48,404 nucleotides of DNA from a virus. Positions 35,069 through 43,638 of the stretch are shown one piece after another (within the stretch, counting starts at the first letter, position 1; each line of letters starts with the position of its first letter). The translations under genes were made by a program, and so were the position numbers. Location of the stretch: positions 1 through 48,404 of IMG/VR virus record IMGVR_UViG_3300036884_000051. One strand, given 5' to 3'. The notes beneath the pieces were generated by a model. That model was not told the DNA's origin. It did not search any database and saw only the letters and a program-made list of their open reading frames with translations.

Positions 35069-35766
35069 TAGTACCTTTTTCCTTTGGACTGCTCAAGAAT
35101 CTTCTTCATGCGGTCATAGTTAGTCAGTGCCTCGGTCACTGCTGGCGTGGTTATCCCAGCCCTTGCCACGTCCAAGGCTGACACTCCCTCGGGAATGGCT
35201 GCTAGAGGCACATGGTTCTCTGAGATAGGTGCGGGCGGCTGTCCTGATGGCACGGCTGGCATATTTGGCATACCACGAGCAAATGCGGGCATCTCGGCCT
35301 CTGGCATCATCTCCCCTGCCCCTACAATAGCGGCTTGGGGAGGCGCTCCGGGGTTATATCCCCCGTGGAATGCAGCCAACCCAGTTGAACGCTCTCGTTG
35401 TCGCAAATCGGGCGTAGTTTCATTCAAAATCTGATTCAGAACTGGGTCTTTGGCGTACTGTATCACCTTGCGTGGAGGCGGTGGGGCTATACCCTCTTCC
35501 AATTCTGCTCTAGTCACGGGTGGAGACCCCGCAAATAGTTCCTTCAAAGACGCACGAAATTCATGCGGGTCTTTCGGAGTGCTTGGCGCTTCAACTTCCT
35601 TTCCTACATATTCCCTTCGGACAGGTTGGATATGTTCCGTAATCATTGACTTTCCGGCCATGTTTTGGAATACCTCCCCAATGAGTTTTGGAAGTTGCTT
35701 TTTGATTTCTCGTGTTACGAGAACCTCGATTATCTGTGTGAGTTGTGTGAGTTCTGACTTTTTCAT
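35068..35766 (-). CDS. Pro/Ala-rich baseplate-region protein
   Basis: A 232-aa protein. The N-terminal ~35 residues form a Lys/Leu-rich helix (LTQIIEVLVTREIKKQLPKL), the middle is disordered Pro/Ala/Gly sequence with PPPPRK, and the end has a helix (NYDRMKKILEQSKGK). It may be a scaffold, chaperone or tether used during baseplate assembly; none is proven. The ATG at 35766 follows a late-type element by 5 nt and overlaps the gp25-like start region by 1 nt at its stop. Confidence 0.7.
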   Translation of the reverse strand: MKKSELTQLTQIIEVLVTREIKKQLPKLIGEVFQNMAGKSMITEHIQPVRREYVGKEVEAPSTPKDPHEFRASLKELFAGSPPVTRAELEEGIAPPPPRKVIQYAKDPVLNQILNETTPDLRQRERSTGLAAFHGGYNPGAPPQAAIVGAGEMMPEAEMPAFARGMPNMPAVPSGQPPAPISENHVPLAAIPEGVSALDVARAGITTPAVTEALTNYDRMKKILEQSKGKRY

Positions 35767-35771
35767 ATTCC

Positions 35772-35781
35772 TATAAATATG
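35772..35781 (-). promoter_or_regulatory. Late promoter element CATATTTATA
   Basis: It ends 5 nt before the ATG at 35766. A GGA directly follows but is too close to the ATG to act as a normal ribosome site. It would drive the gp25/gp6 transcript. Confidence 0.5.
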
Positions 35782-35789
35782 TTGTGTGT

Positions 35790-37865
35790 TTACTTAAACG
35801 TAGTTGCAGCAGCTTTCCAGTCATCAACTGTGATGTTTGTAGGAGGATTGTGGTCCTCTTCCAATATCCCTGCGGCAGTCAGAAGTGCTTCACGGTCATT
35901 CCATGTAGCGACTTCCGCCGATGATGTAACGGGCGCTTGCCCTGCGGGTGGGGTGAAAATTCCTGTCTGGGTTGCTCGGCGACCACCACAACCAGTTCCT
36001 TTGGCCACAGCCGCTTTTTGGTCTGCGGGCAATTGTTGTAGTGCCTGAATCTTTTGCTGGTCATTCTGTGGAGGCGCACTTGGGTCGGAGCCTGCGGGTG
36101 TATCACTCGCTGCCCCTCCCGGCCCGAATGCAGCATCAACCGCCCCACCATATTTTGCCTGTGCTTCTGGGGTACTCATACGATAGTTCATTCCTTTGAA
36201 TGTACCCGGAGTTCCCGTAGTGCTCGGAGACGTTGCCAAAGTTGGTGGTGACTGTGGAATTCCATCTGGCGCATGAACGTCATCTCGACCACCTGTCTTG
36301 TTCTTGTTGTCTATGGTTATCTTCACCGGAGGCGTTCCTTCTGTAATAGATGCCCCATCTTGACCGTTGGCAAATCCTCCACCAACCGTAAATACTCGGC
36401 GACTCATAAGCGTATGCAAACTGTCTCGCATCATCGTAAGTTTATGAATCTGAACTGGTATTTGAGTCTGGTGTGGCTGTTCTTCCTTCACGTCACACCC
36501 AGCGCCATCAGTACATTTCGCATCAGGATGCGTGTGGTGATGCCAATGAGTATGCGTAAGCAACCAGCAGCACAACTCGTACAACCAATTCACCGTGGTC
36601 TGCCCAAGAAGTATCGGCTCATTCGTATTGTCATACTCTCCTAGATAAATAGCAGGAGAATTCAGCACAGTCTTGGTATGCGTCGTCAGTACAATCTGCT
36701 GGTGAGCATCTACTGTGAATTCATTGTCGGTGCAAATACCATATCGTTTCTTCGAGTAAGACAGAATTTCCTCGTATCGTGCCGACAGCACAAGTCGGTC
36801 AGAGTTGATTACAATCTGGTCTCCCTTCATTGGGTTAGGATACTTGAATGTGCTCGGGCCTTTGAACTTGGCTACTTCTTCATCCTTTTCATCATGGAAC
36901 ATCCGCTTATAGCAAGTCGTTACCCACTCACTAATTGTCTGCCCACAGGTAAGATAAACTGACGCCCCATCATGATTGATATTCTCGTCAAGATACCCAC
37001 CCACATTCTTTTCCTCGATGGTTCCTACCACTGTAGCAGGATTCGGGCTGTGCTTCAATGAAAGCGTTTGCCCGACCTTGAGCAACTGGCGCTGGCGGTT
37101 ACGAAGAATAAGCATTGGATTGCCGCTATTCGTGTAATCAGGATACTTTGGGTCTCCGACATCGTTCCCACGATTCTTATCGAAAGCCTTCATGATGACT
37201 TCCGAGCCGTGGCGGCTCTCTAGCAGTAAGTCACCTTCAAAGCGGTGCAGAGTACGAATCTTGGGGTTGGCATAGTAATACTTGCCCGCATACCCATGAT
37301 AACCTGAATCTGCTTTCCAACTTGTTTGGGATTCCATCCGTCCAGTAAACGGAGCCTTGCTAAACAATACCGTATTGGACGTTCCTGAACTTGCACCCTC
37401 AATAGTGAAGTCAATATTGTTGTTTGGCCAGTTTCGGAAGTTTACCTTTCGGCTGTAAAACATCTGTCCACCTTGCTCATACAAAACGACTGTCTCGTTA
37501 ATGAGAGGATACTCCGTGAAGTTGTTCTCAAGAGGATACGCCCACTTGAGTTGGTCCTTTTCGGTAATCTTACCCGAGACAAGAGGACGAACCAAGGCAC
37601 GCCCAATCCAAGTCAAATCGGGGTCTCCGTCCGAAGGCGGGGCATCCGTTAAATCCACCGGCCAACGTTTCGTATCAATTCTTGTCTGCATCGGGTGTGC
37701 TCCCGAGTAGATAGGATGCTTCAAATCCAATACAATATCGAGGACAACCCCGAACTCCAATTCGTGAAACTCTCGGTTGCCGCCTTTACCGGCAGTTTGA
37801 CTTGTTGCGAGACCATAACTATCCAGTGGTCTCGTGTTCTTTGAACTGTCTTTCCAATAGGACAT
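35790..37865 (-). CDS. Baseplate hub/spike protein, gp5-like, without lysozyme domain
   Basis: A 691-aa protein. The N-terminal part (FGVVLDIVLDLKHP...IGRALVRPL...YPLINETVVLYEQ) reads as the OB-fold of gp5/VgrG-type hub proteins. RTLHRFEGDLLLESRHGSE near residue 190 fits the spike/needle region. No T4-type lysozyme motif is present. Near residue 440 lies a run of His (HTHWHHHTHP) that could bind metal, as in some spike tips. The C-terminal 200 residues are Gly/Pro/Gln-rich and probably disordered. Family call is moderate; hub location is inferred from neighbours. Confidence 0.7.
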   Translation of the reverse strand: MSYWKDSSKNTRPLDSYGLATSQTAGKGGNREFHELEFGVVLDIVLDLKHPIYSGAHPMQTRIDTKRWPVDLTDAPPSDGDPDLTWIGRALVRPLVSGKITEKDQLKWAYPLENNFTEYPLINETVVLYEQGGQMFYSRKVNFRNWPNNNIDFTIEGASSGTSNTVLFSKAPFTGRMESQTSWKADSGYHGYAGKYYYANPKIRTLHRFEGDLLLESRHGSEVIMKAFDKNRGNDVGDPKYPDYTNSGNPMLILRNRQRQLLKVGQTLSLKHSPNPATVVGTIEEKNVGGYLDENINHDGASVYLTCGQTISEWVTTCYKRMFHDEKDEEVAKFKGPSTFKYPNPMKGDQIVINSDRLVLSARYEEILSYSKKRYGICTDNEFTVDAHQQIVLTTHTKTVLNSPAIYLGEYDNTNEPILLGQTTVNWLYELCCWLLTHTHWHHHTHPDAKCTDGAGCDVKEEQPHQTQIPVQIHKLTMMRDSLHTLMSRRVFTVGGGFANGQDGASITEGTPPVKITIDNKNKTGGRDDVHAPDGIPQSPPTLATSPSTTGTPGTFKGMNYRMSTPEAQAKYGGAVDAAFGPGGAASDTPAGSDPSAPPQNDQQKIQALQQLPADQKAAVAKGTGCGGRRATQTGIFTPPAGQAPVTSSAEVATWNDREALLTAAGILEEDHNPPTNITVDDWKAAATTFK

Positions 37866-37868
37866 AGA

Positions 37869-38276
37869 TTACTTGATTATGTTGGGAACGGGGATTTCGT
37901 CGGTCTCTTTTTTGATGACTTTGAGGGCTTCGACAGCATCCAGATGATTCTGCAACAGTTTTTCCTTCTCGGATTCAGTCAAGCCAGCACCTTCTCCACC
38001 CGTGGCTTCGATTTGGGCGGATGCAATGCGTTGGACTACGGCGGCTAGTTTGACGAGTTGCTCGTCATTCTTTACTCCCACTTCAAGGAGTTCCTTAATG
38101 CGGGGCATGAACTGCCCAACATCATTCGGCCCCTTGATAAGGGTACGAAGGTCTCCTATGAGCGTATCAAGTTGGTCTTTCTTGCTTTGGGAACGCTCTA
38201 CAACCTCACGGCATAAGTCCTTAAAGGTCTTGCCGCCATATACTTCAAAATCCATGTCTGCCGTAGAGTTACCCAT
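37869..38276 (-). CDS. Small helical protein upstream of the hub gene
   Basis: A 135-aa mostly helical protein: CREVVERSQSKKDQLDTLIG and IKELLEVGVKNDEQLVKLAA are amphipathic, and LLQNHLDAVEALKVIKKE forms the end. No family is recognised. It could be a baseplate chaperone or minor subunit. Its start overlaps the end of the upstream homing endonuclease by 8 nt, and its stop is 3 nt from the hub gene. Confidence 0.72.
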   Translation of the reverse strand: MGNSTADMDFEVYGGKTFKDLCREVVERSQSKKDQLDTLIGDLRTLIKGPNDVGQFMPRIKELLEVGVKNDEQLVKLAAVVQRIASAQIEATGGEGAGLTESEKEKLLQNHLDAVEALKVIKKETDEIPVPNIIK

Positions 38277-38886
38277 TCCTTTCTAAAACATTCTTCCATA
38301 GTCTGTTGATAGCGTCATATCGCCAGAACTTTTTGGGTTTTAGAATGCCTATGATTTTTTGTTGTCTATCCAAATCTTTTCTCTGTTGATACGCCCTATG
38401 ATGATATTTGCTATCATATTCCAGTACTACATTGCGCCCTTCATCATAACCATCAACGTAAAATAAATCCGTATCAGTATGGATTTGATAGTTAGGAACA
38501 AACTTGAATCCCATAGAATTCCATTTGGATAATACCCCCATTTGACCCCTATCCACGGATTTTCCAAACCATTTGGTTTCTGCCAACGCTTTTACGTGAC
38601 GCTCCCTCACATCTAGTCTATGCATTGCTATTTTAGTGGCCATCGCCGAAGCCAACCGATGTGCTTCGCTTTTAGGCATCCCCAACTGAGCAACCCGCAT
38701 TTTATCCCGAGATTCTGGGGTATGTTTTTTGCCAGCTATCCACGGGGATTGTCCTTTATGGGATAGGGACATTTGAGCCTTGGTTTCTTCGGAATGACAA
38801 TACCCCCGATGGCTTGACGGTTTGCCTCTGTGTGCTAGAGACATCTTCAATCGGGATTCAGGACTCATTTTACTACCCTTCTTCAT
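38269..38886 (-). CDS. Homing endonuclease, EDxHD-like, with NUMOD3 repeats
   Basis: A 205-aa protein. The first half has three NUMOD3-type units (MSPESRLKMSLAHRG, HSEETKAQMSLSHKG, HTPESRDKMRVAQLG). The C-terminal domain (WNSMGFKFVPNYQIHTDTD, NVVLEYDSKYH, KPKKFWRYDAINR) is the twin of that at 33516. The conserved Gly of EYDGKYH is Ser here. The ATG at 38886 follows a degenerate late element (GCTATTTATG, at 38892-38901) by 5 nt, without Shine-Dalgarno. It is inserted between the sigma factor and small virion genes. Confidence 0.85.
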   Translation of the reverse strand: MKKGSKMSPESRLKMSLAHRGKPSSHRGYCHSEETKAQMSLSHKGQSPWIAGKKHTPESRDKMRVAQLGMPKSEAHRLASAMATKIAMHRLDVRERHVKALAETKWFGKSVDRGQMGVLSKWNSMGFKFVPNYQIHTDTDLFYVDGYDEGRNVVLEYDSKYHHRAYQQRKDLDRQQKIIGILKPKKFWRYDAINRLWKNVLERNG

Positions 38887-38903
38887 ACGTACATAAATAG
38901 CCC

Positions 38904-38925
38904 TTCCGCCCGAGTTTGAGCGGAA
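38904..38925 (-). other. Weak hairpin after the late sigma gene
   Basis: A 6-bp stem (TTCCGC/GCGGAA) with a 10-nt loop between the sigma gene stop and the homing endonuclease. No U-tract follows on the minus strand, so a terminator role is doubtful. Confidence 0.25.
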
Positions 38926-38948
38926 AATGGTCAATTATTTTACCCCGT

Positions 38949-39854
38949 TTATGACAGAGCGTAGCGGTCTGTATTGACAGTTCCGTGCTCCACGTACGAC
39001 TTCTGAATGGTGTCATGGTACTGCTTCATCCGATTGATAACCTTGGTAATCTGCTGAGTCTTGCAAGCAGCAATCTCACGGATGTACAGATAGAGCGCCT
39101 TCTTGTTGAAAGCGTCTATTCGCTCGGAATTTCGGAAGAGTTCCACGACAGCATTGGCTATGTTCAAGTCACGTTGCTTAGTAAAGATTTTGTTGACGTT
39201 CTTCTCCCAGAAGTCAATGATAAGTTTGATGAAGTCAGTCAATTCCTGTTGAGCATAATACTTGTCGTCCGCTTGAAGCTGGACAGTGTTCTCGTCACGC
39301 TCTTCACTTATCTCGACATTCTGGTTGAACTTCTTGTAGTTAGTGTTGTTCAACAGGATAAGATAGTGCTTGGCGATAATAGAGAAGTAAGCAAATGCTC
39401 GGGTCTTCTTATTGGGGTCAGTCTTACTGCATCGGGTGGGGTCATACTTGTGCATGTTGGCAACAAGGTGGGTAAGACATTCTTTTTGAACGTCCTGTGG
39501 GCCAGTCTCGAAGTATGAGAATTTGAACGTGTTGAACACGTTCTCAACTAACTTCTGAAACGGTTGGAGGATTTTGTCACGGAAGATTTGTTCCCGGGTG
39601 GGTTGGTCTTCGGTATTGTTGTACAGCACGATAGCGTCCTCAGTTTCCTGAGTGAAGTACATGCGGGAGACATTTGCGGAACGTCGTTTGCGAGGAAGCT
39701 TGATGGGCTTTTCAGAGAAGGTTGCCACAGGAACGACAACGGGCTTTCTTGGCCTGCGATGCCTTACCTGCTTGCGGACGACTTTCTTCTGAATCTTGCG
39801 GCGATGCTTTACTATTGCTCGGGGACGACGTGTAACCTTTTTGTGTTTTCTCAT
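38949..39854 (-). CDS. Late sigma factor, gp55-like, with long basic N-terminus
   Basis: It redirects host RNA polymerase to late promoters. Residues about 90-220 carry the sigma region 2 pattern: an ILQPFQKLVENVF helix, then HKYDPTRC...RAFAYFSIIAKHYLI, as in gp55-type factors. T4 gp55 is 185 aa; this protein has 301. The extra length is mostly an N-terminal tail of ~45 residues dominated by Lys and Arg (RRPRAIVKHRRKIQKK) and a C-terminal helical part. It is the natural partner of the TATKTATA elements in this window. Its start overlaps the small membrane gene stop by 4 nt (ATGA). Confidence 0.85.
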   Translation of the reverse strand: MRKHKKVTRRPRAIVKHRRKIQKKVVRKQVRHRRPRKPVVVPVATFSEKPIKLPRKRRSANVSRMYFTQETEDAIVLYNNTEDQPTREQIFRDKILQPFQKLVENVFNTFKFSYFETGPQDVQKECLTHLVANMHKYDPTRCSKTDPNKKTRAFAYFSIIAKHYLILLNNTNYKKFNQNVEISEERDENTVQLQADDKYYAQQELTDFIKLIIDFWEKNVNKIFTKQRDLNIANAVVELFRNSERIDAFNKKALYLYIREIAACKTQQITKVINRMKQYHDTIQKSYVEHGTVNTDRYALS

Positions 39855-40147
39855 TGAGTTCGTTGGTTTAGTTTTTCGACGAGTTCCAGCAACTCTTTGA
39901 AAACTCCACCAACTTGGTCATCAGATTCAAACGCTCCCTGTTCATTGAGACGAGAAGAGAAGACTACTGACTTGTCAATGTCACGCATACGCTCAAGCGT
40001 CTGAATAACATCGGTCTTAAAGTCTAGCACCCACTGCTCGTAAGTATCAATCTTGGCGAGAAGACGCTTGATAATGATGTAAGCTGTAATCAGAAGTCCC
40101 AAAGAGATAACTAGGCTTAACGCCAATAGAATTGTGATGATAATCAT
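39851..40147 (-). CDS. Small membrane-anchored coiled-coil protein
   Basis: A 98-aa protein. It begins with one strong membrane helix (IIITILLALSLVISLGLLI) and continues as a cytoplasmic helix with KTDVIQTLERMRDIDK and LLELVEKLNQ. No enzyme motif. The ATG at 40147 is one base past the preceding stop; a longer in-frame start would overlap that gene. It is co-transcribed with the late sigma factor. Function unknown. Confidence 0.75.
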   Translation of the reverse strand: MIIITILLALSLVISLGLLITAYIIIKRLLAKIDTYEQWVLDFKTDVIQTLERMRDIDKSVVFSSRLNEQGAFESDDQVGGVFKELLELVEKLNQRTQ

Positions 40148-40148
40148 A

Positions 40149-40286
40149 CTATTCTTCAAGGGGAGGCACGTCTCCATCTAAAAACTCTTTCAGAGTCTCA
40201 CGAGCCTCTTCTACCTTGTCCCAATCGTTTTCAGCAATTGCGTCGTTTAGAAGTTCCAATGTGTAAGTTATGTCGGATTGGTCCAT
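40149..40286 (-). CDS. Small acidic protein upstream of the sigma operon
   Basis: A 45-aa acidic helical protein (DITYTLELLNDAIAEND...VEEARETLKEFL). The ATG at 40286 is chosen because AAAGGACACT directly precedes it; in-frame ATGs up to 40343 would give 64 aa but have poor ribosome sites. First gene after the sigma70-type promoter at 40378. Function unknown. Confidence 0.6.
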   Translation of the reverse strand: MDQSDITYTLELLNDAIAENDWDKVEEARETLKEFLDGDVPPLEE

Positions 40287-40377
40287 AGTGTCCTTTTGAG
40301 ACATTTTCTTGTTACTAACCGACGCATACATATTGTGTTCCATTCTAAAATGTAGATATTTTTACCTTGTGACCGTA

Positions 40378-40406
40378 AGGATATACTACTACAAACTTTC
40401 TGTCAA
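40378..40406 (-). promoter_or_regulatory. Sigma70-type promoter of the late sigma operon
   Basis: On the minus strand: a perfect TTGACA (40406-40401), a 17-nt spacer and TATCCT (40383-40378). It would place the late sigma factor under host polymerase, so that it is made before late genes are read. Confidence 0.65.
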
Positions 40407-40416
40407 CTTATTATAA

Positions 40417-41415
40417 TTACTGTAGCCAATTCGGGCGAGGCTCCAATTTCCCTCCATCAATTGGAGTTGGATTAGACGGGTCATGCGGCGGATTGGTTAC
40501 AGATTTTGGTGCAGAATCAACTATCTCCACTTTTTCCATTTTTTCAGAGTTAGTTGGTTCTGGGGGATTAACCAAAGGGGATTTTTCGGGAAATTCCGCT
40601 TTGGTTAACTCGTCGGGCTTTTTATAAGTCACGACGTTGTAGGCCAAAATAAGGGCTATGGCAAGCGGGTCGAAAACGAAAATGATAGTGAAGATGAACC
40701 ACTTGGCAACCTTGTCGAGTGTCGTGCCAAACTGGTCAGCTACGAATTGGAACGTGCGGATGTCCTTCTTGCTGGCCGATGAGAATCGCATCTCATTCAC
40801 CTGTTGGTCAATCTTGGCAATGTCATCGGTGGTCTTCTGAATGGAAACCTGCTCTGTTCCAATGTTGGCGTCAGCGGTCTTAATCATCTCAGCAGTTTGG
40901 TCCTGTAACTGCTTGAACTGCACAGGACTACGGGTCAAGAAAGCATTCGTAAGTGACTCATTCATACGGCTTTCCTGCAACGCCCGCATCTTGTTCAAGG
41001 TGTCAATACGAGACTTGGCTTGGGAGATTTTGTCAGTCAAATACACCTTCTGCCCTTCAATCATAGTAATCTTCTCCTGCCCAGCCTTGAACTCAATCGA
41101 GGACTTCTGGTAAGCGGCACTCAGATACCCGAAAATACCCATAGAAGTGACGAGCATGAGCACAAGGGTAGCTATGCTGAGGTAATATTTGAGGAAGCGT
41201 TGCGTCTTCTTCCAGTAACGGTAGAGAAACGTTACGGCAACGAGTTTGCCAATCTCAAGTGTTGATGCCATAAAGGCCGTCAGGATGAACGCACCCGCAA
41301 AGAGGGTGGCGATACCATACACCGAGAAAAACGCTGCTACAAGGGCAATGGCGATTGCTGTAAGCCCAAGCAGATTGTCGAACCGAATGAATCGGTCAAG
41401 TATCTTGTCTTTCAT
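40417..41415 (-). CDS. Membrane protein with four helices and a central coiled coil
   Basis: A 332-aa inner-membrane protein. Two hydrophobic helices lie near residues 16-60 and a third near 75-100; a ~110-residue coiled-coil domain (ITMIEGQKVYLTDKISQAK...IDTLNKM) follows, then a last helix near 235-260 (WFIFTIIFVFDPLAIALIL) and a Pro-rich cytoplasmic tail. This layout is known from large phages, but no function is established. The ATG at 41415 lies 4 nt after a late-type element without Shine-Dalgarno. A role in lysis timing or superinfection control is only a guess. Confidence 0.75.
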   Translation of the reverse strand: MKDKILDRFIRFDNLLGLTAIAIALVAAFFSVYGIATLFAGAFILTAFMASTLEIGKLVAVTFLYRYWKKTQRFLKYYLSIATLVLMLVTSMGIFGYLSAAYQKSSIEFKAGQEKITMIEGQKVYLTDKISQAKSRIDTLNKMRALQESRMNESLTNAFLTRSPVQFKQLQDQTAEMIKTADANIGTEQVSIQKTTDDIAKIDQQVNEMRFSSASKKDIRTFQFVADQFGTTLDKVAKWFIFTIIFVFDPLAIALILAYNVVTYKKPDELTKAEFPEKSPLVNPPEPTNSEKMEKVEIVDSAPKSVTNPPHDPSNPTPIDGGKLEPRPNWLQ

Positions 41416-41419
41416 GTGT

Positions 41420-41429
41420 TATAAATATC
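41420..41429 (-). promoter_or_regulatory. Late promoter element GATATTTATA
   Basis: It ends 4 nt before the ATG at 41415, with no ribosome site between, and lies just after the terminator of the upstream fibre gene. Confidence 0.6.
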
Positions 41430-41445
41430 CTCTGTACAAAGCAAA

Positions 41446-41463
41446 ACCCCGAAAACTCGGGGT
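41446..41463 (-). terminator. Rho-independent terminator after the 713-aa fibre gene
   Basis: A 7-bp stem (ACCCCGA/TCGGGGT) with a 4-nt loop, followed on the minus strand by TTTGCTTTG. It lies 24 nt past the stop at 41487. Confidence 0.7.
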
Positions 41464-41486
41464 CTCGCATGTGAATACGTATGTGC

Positions 41487-43628
41487 TTACGGATGGTTGA
41501 TGGTTTGACCGGGGCAACTCATTGTGAAGCTGCACGGGTCTTCCAGTGGGTTCATAACCCGTACCGTTATCGTAGTCGGATTTCCATCTGGTTTGTACCA
41601 GTAGATACTTCCCGACCCTTCGGGATAAACCGCAGTTGGAACCCCAGATACTTCACCCGGAATATATGTGCTTGGTATCGTGTTCGGCCAACCGTAAGTG
41701 GCTCCGGGGATAGCGTGCGGAGCTAGGGACTGACTAAGTTCGAGAAGTTCTGCTGCTTCATAGGTCAAATACCTGCTTCCGAGAATGGTATGTGAGAATC
41801 CTTTCCAATCAGTATCTTGAACCACCGCACCATTGTAAATGAGTTGCCATCTGCATGGGTCTCCCCTATCTGCAACATGGTCAGCGTTAGCATTGTAATT
41901 GAGCGTGATTTGTCCTGCGTTCGAGCCAACGGTATAGGTATAATCATACCACATTGGATGAGTAGCGGGAATGTGGTCGGGGTCAATGTTTCCACCAACC
42001 TTCAATATGAATGGCCCAGCCCCGCAAGGCGTTACCACAGGAGGAACGTACGTGTCTGGTGGGAATTTGTCAATCAGGATACCGCCCGAGAAGTACAAAT
42101 TGACGTTTGTATTTGCGAGAACTGTCGTAGTCATGCCTGCTGCATTATCACAATAGTATCTCGTGTTGGTCTGAATTCCACCGCTGACGTTCAACGAATA
42201 TGGATGTGCTATTGCCATACCCGATTGCGTGACTTCTGTTCCGCTCGGGTCAACAATCATCCGACGACCACTGAAATTGTAGGTCATGTCTGAGTTGTAT
42301 GGATTTCCATTCGAATAGAATCCCGGGCGTGGTGGAAATTGCAATACGACAGATTGAGAAAGAGGCGGCGGGTCAAGGACAGGTTGATTCATGAATCGTA
42401 CTCCTCCGAACGACTCACACATAACCCACGCCATATGGTCGGATGAATTATAGGTATCCAACAAGAGGTCTATCGTCTGGAATGGGTCTCCATTAGTAGG
42501 ACTACCGTAATGTCCGCTGTTGTCAGTGATACGAATAGCTTTGACTAATCCCGCACCTTCGGCGTGATGAACGACTGCCTGAATATCTCCCGACCAGTAA
42601 TAGTTTTGAAGGCTTAAGTCAATGCTTTGATACTGTTTAGAACCCCCGAAGAGAACTGTGCTGGTTACGATAACTCGGATTCGTCCAAACATTCCCGTAT
42701 GCATCCATGAACCCGGACCTTCAAATGGCATAACATTGTCAGCAAGATGCCCGCTGTTTGGCCATTCTGGGTCAGTGTTAGTAACCGCAATACGCAACCA
42801 TTTGTTGTTGAACATCTGGTCAAAGCTTTTATCCAAATTCACATATCCACCACTGACGAAACTTCCTGTCCATATGGTTGTATGAGCACCCCAATGGCTA
42901 CTGGTAGAATATGACCATCCCTTCTTATCCGTTCCTACAAACACGCCAGAGATAATTGGCCACGGACTGAAAAGCCCTCCGATATATCCGAGCGAATCTC
43001 CATTCGTGTCATTTGGCATATTCATCATAAGAGGATTCCACCATCCCGATTGTGAGAACCACGGATATGCATTTGAAGCTGTGTAATATGGGTTTCCCCT
43101 GAACGTCATGTCGGGGTCAACAATAATTGGGCCTTGTCCATCCCATCCGCTCTGGCTAAAGAATAGAGTACTGCGTACTTCCAATGCCCCGTTGGTTCCC
43201 GGGACATTCGGAGTGTTCCAGAATGGGAAAAAGAATTGGTATCCATGAATATCTGTATCAATCGAACGAGTCGAGTACCAAGATTGAAGCGAGCGAGATG
43301 CCCATGAGCAGGATACTTGGAATTGCTGAGGCGGATAGTAATTCGCTATGTCAGCCACAAGAGCGTGAGATGCTGAAATGGCATGTGAAGACGAAAGTGC
43401 GTAAGAGGCAGAGTCGGCATAGTTGGCATGTGACGCAGAGACAGCCGCAAACGCATACGAAGACGTGTCCGCATAAATAGAATGCGTCATCATCGAGCCG
43501 ATGTCTTGAATCGTGGCCCGATACGTGGTCATTGACGAGCTATCCACCAACGGGAAGAAATCTTCGGTCTTCCCCGTCGCAGCGGTGTATTTGTCTAACT
43601 CACTGATTTTGATATTGTACTCGGGCAT
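41487..43628 (-). CDS. Tail fibre/adhesin with Ala-Ser-Tyr repeats and Cys-bounded C-terminal domain
   Basis: A 713-aa protein. The first ~40 residues (YNIKISELDKYTAATG...FPLVDSS) resemble the attachment end of fibre proteins and are related to the start of the gene at 43639. Residues ~50-95 are short Ala-Ser-Tyr/His repeats (SASHANYADSASYAL). The middle is Trp/Asn-rich and unassigned. The last ~180 residues (PCGAGPF...MNPLEDPCSFTMSCPG) are a third copy of the domain that ends the giant baseplate protein. AAGGACTGAC precedes the ATG. A host-binding fibre is the best reading. Confidence 0.8.
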   Translation of the reverse strand: MPEYNIKISELDKYTAATGKTEDFFPLVDSSSMTTYRATIQDIGSMMTHSIYADTSSYAFAAVSASHANYADSASYALSSSHAISASHALVADIANYYPPQQFQVSCSWASRSLQSWYSTRSIDTDIHGYQFFFPFWNTPNVPGTNGALEVRSTLFFSQSGWDGQGPIIVDPDMTFRGNPYYTASNAYPWFSQSGWWNPLMMNMPNDTNGDSLGYIGGLFSPWPIISGVFVGTDKKGWSYSTSSHWGAHTTIWTGSFVSGGYVNLDKSFDQMFNNKWLRIAVTNTDPEWPNSGHLADNVMPFEGPGSWMHTGMFGRIRVIVTSTVLFGGSKQYQSIDLSLQNYYWSGDIQAVVHHAEGAGLVKAIRITDNSGHYGSPTNGDPFQTIDLLLDTYNSSDHMAWVMCESFGGVRFMNQPVLDPPPLSQSVVLQFPPRPGFYSNGNPYNSDMTYNFSGRRMIVDPSGTEVTQSGMAIAHPYSLNVSGGIQTNTRYYCDNAAGMTTTVLANTNVNLYFSGGILIDKFPPDTYVPPVVTPCGAGPFILKVGGNIDPDHIPATHPMWYDYTYTVGSNAGQITLNYNANADHVADRGDPCRWQLIYNGAVVQDTDWKGFSHTILGSRYLTYEAAELLELSQSLAPHAIPGATYGWPNTIPSTYIPGEVSGVPTAVYPEGSGSIYWYKPDGNPTTITVRVMNPLEDPCSFTMSCPGQTINHP

Positions 43629-43638
43629 ATGTCAGTCC

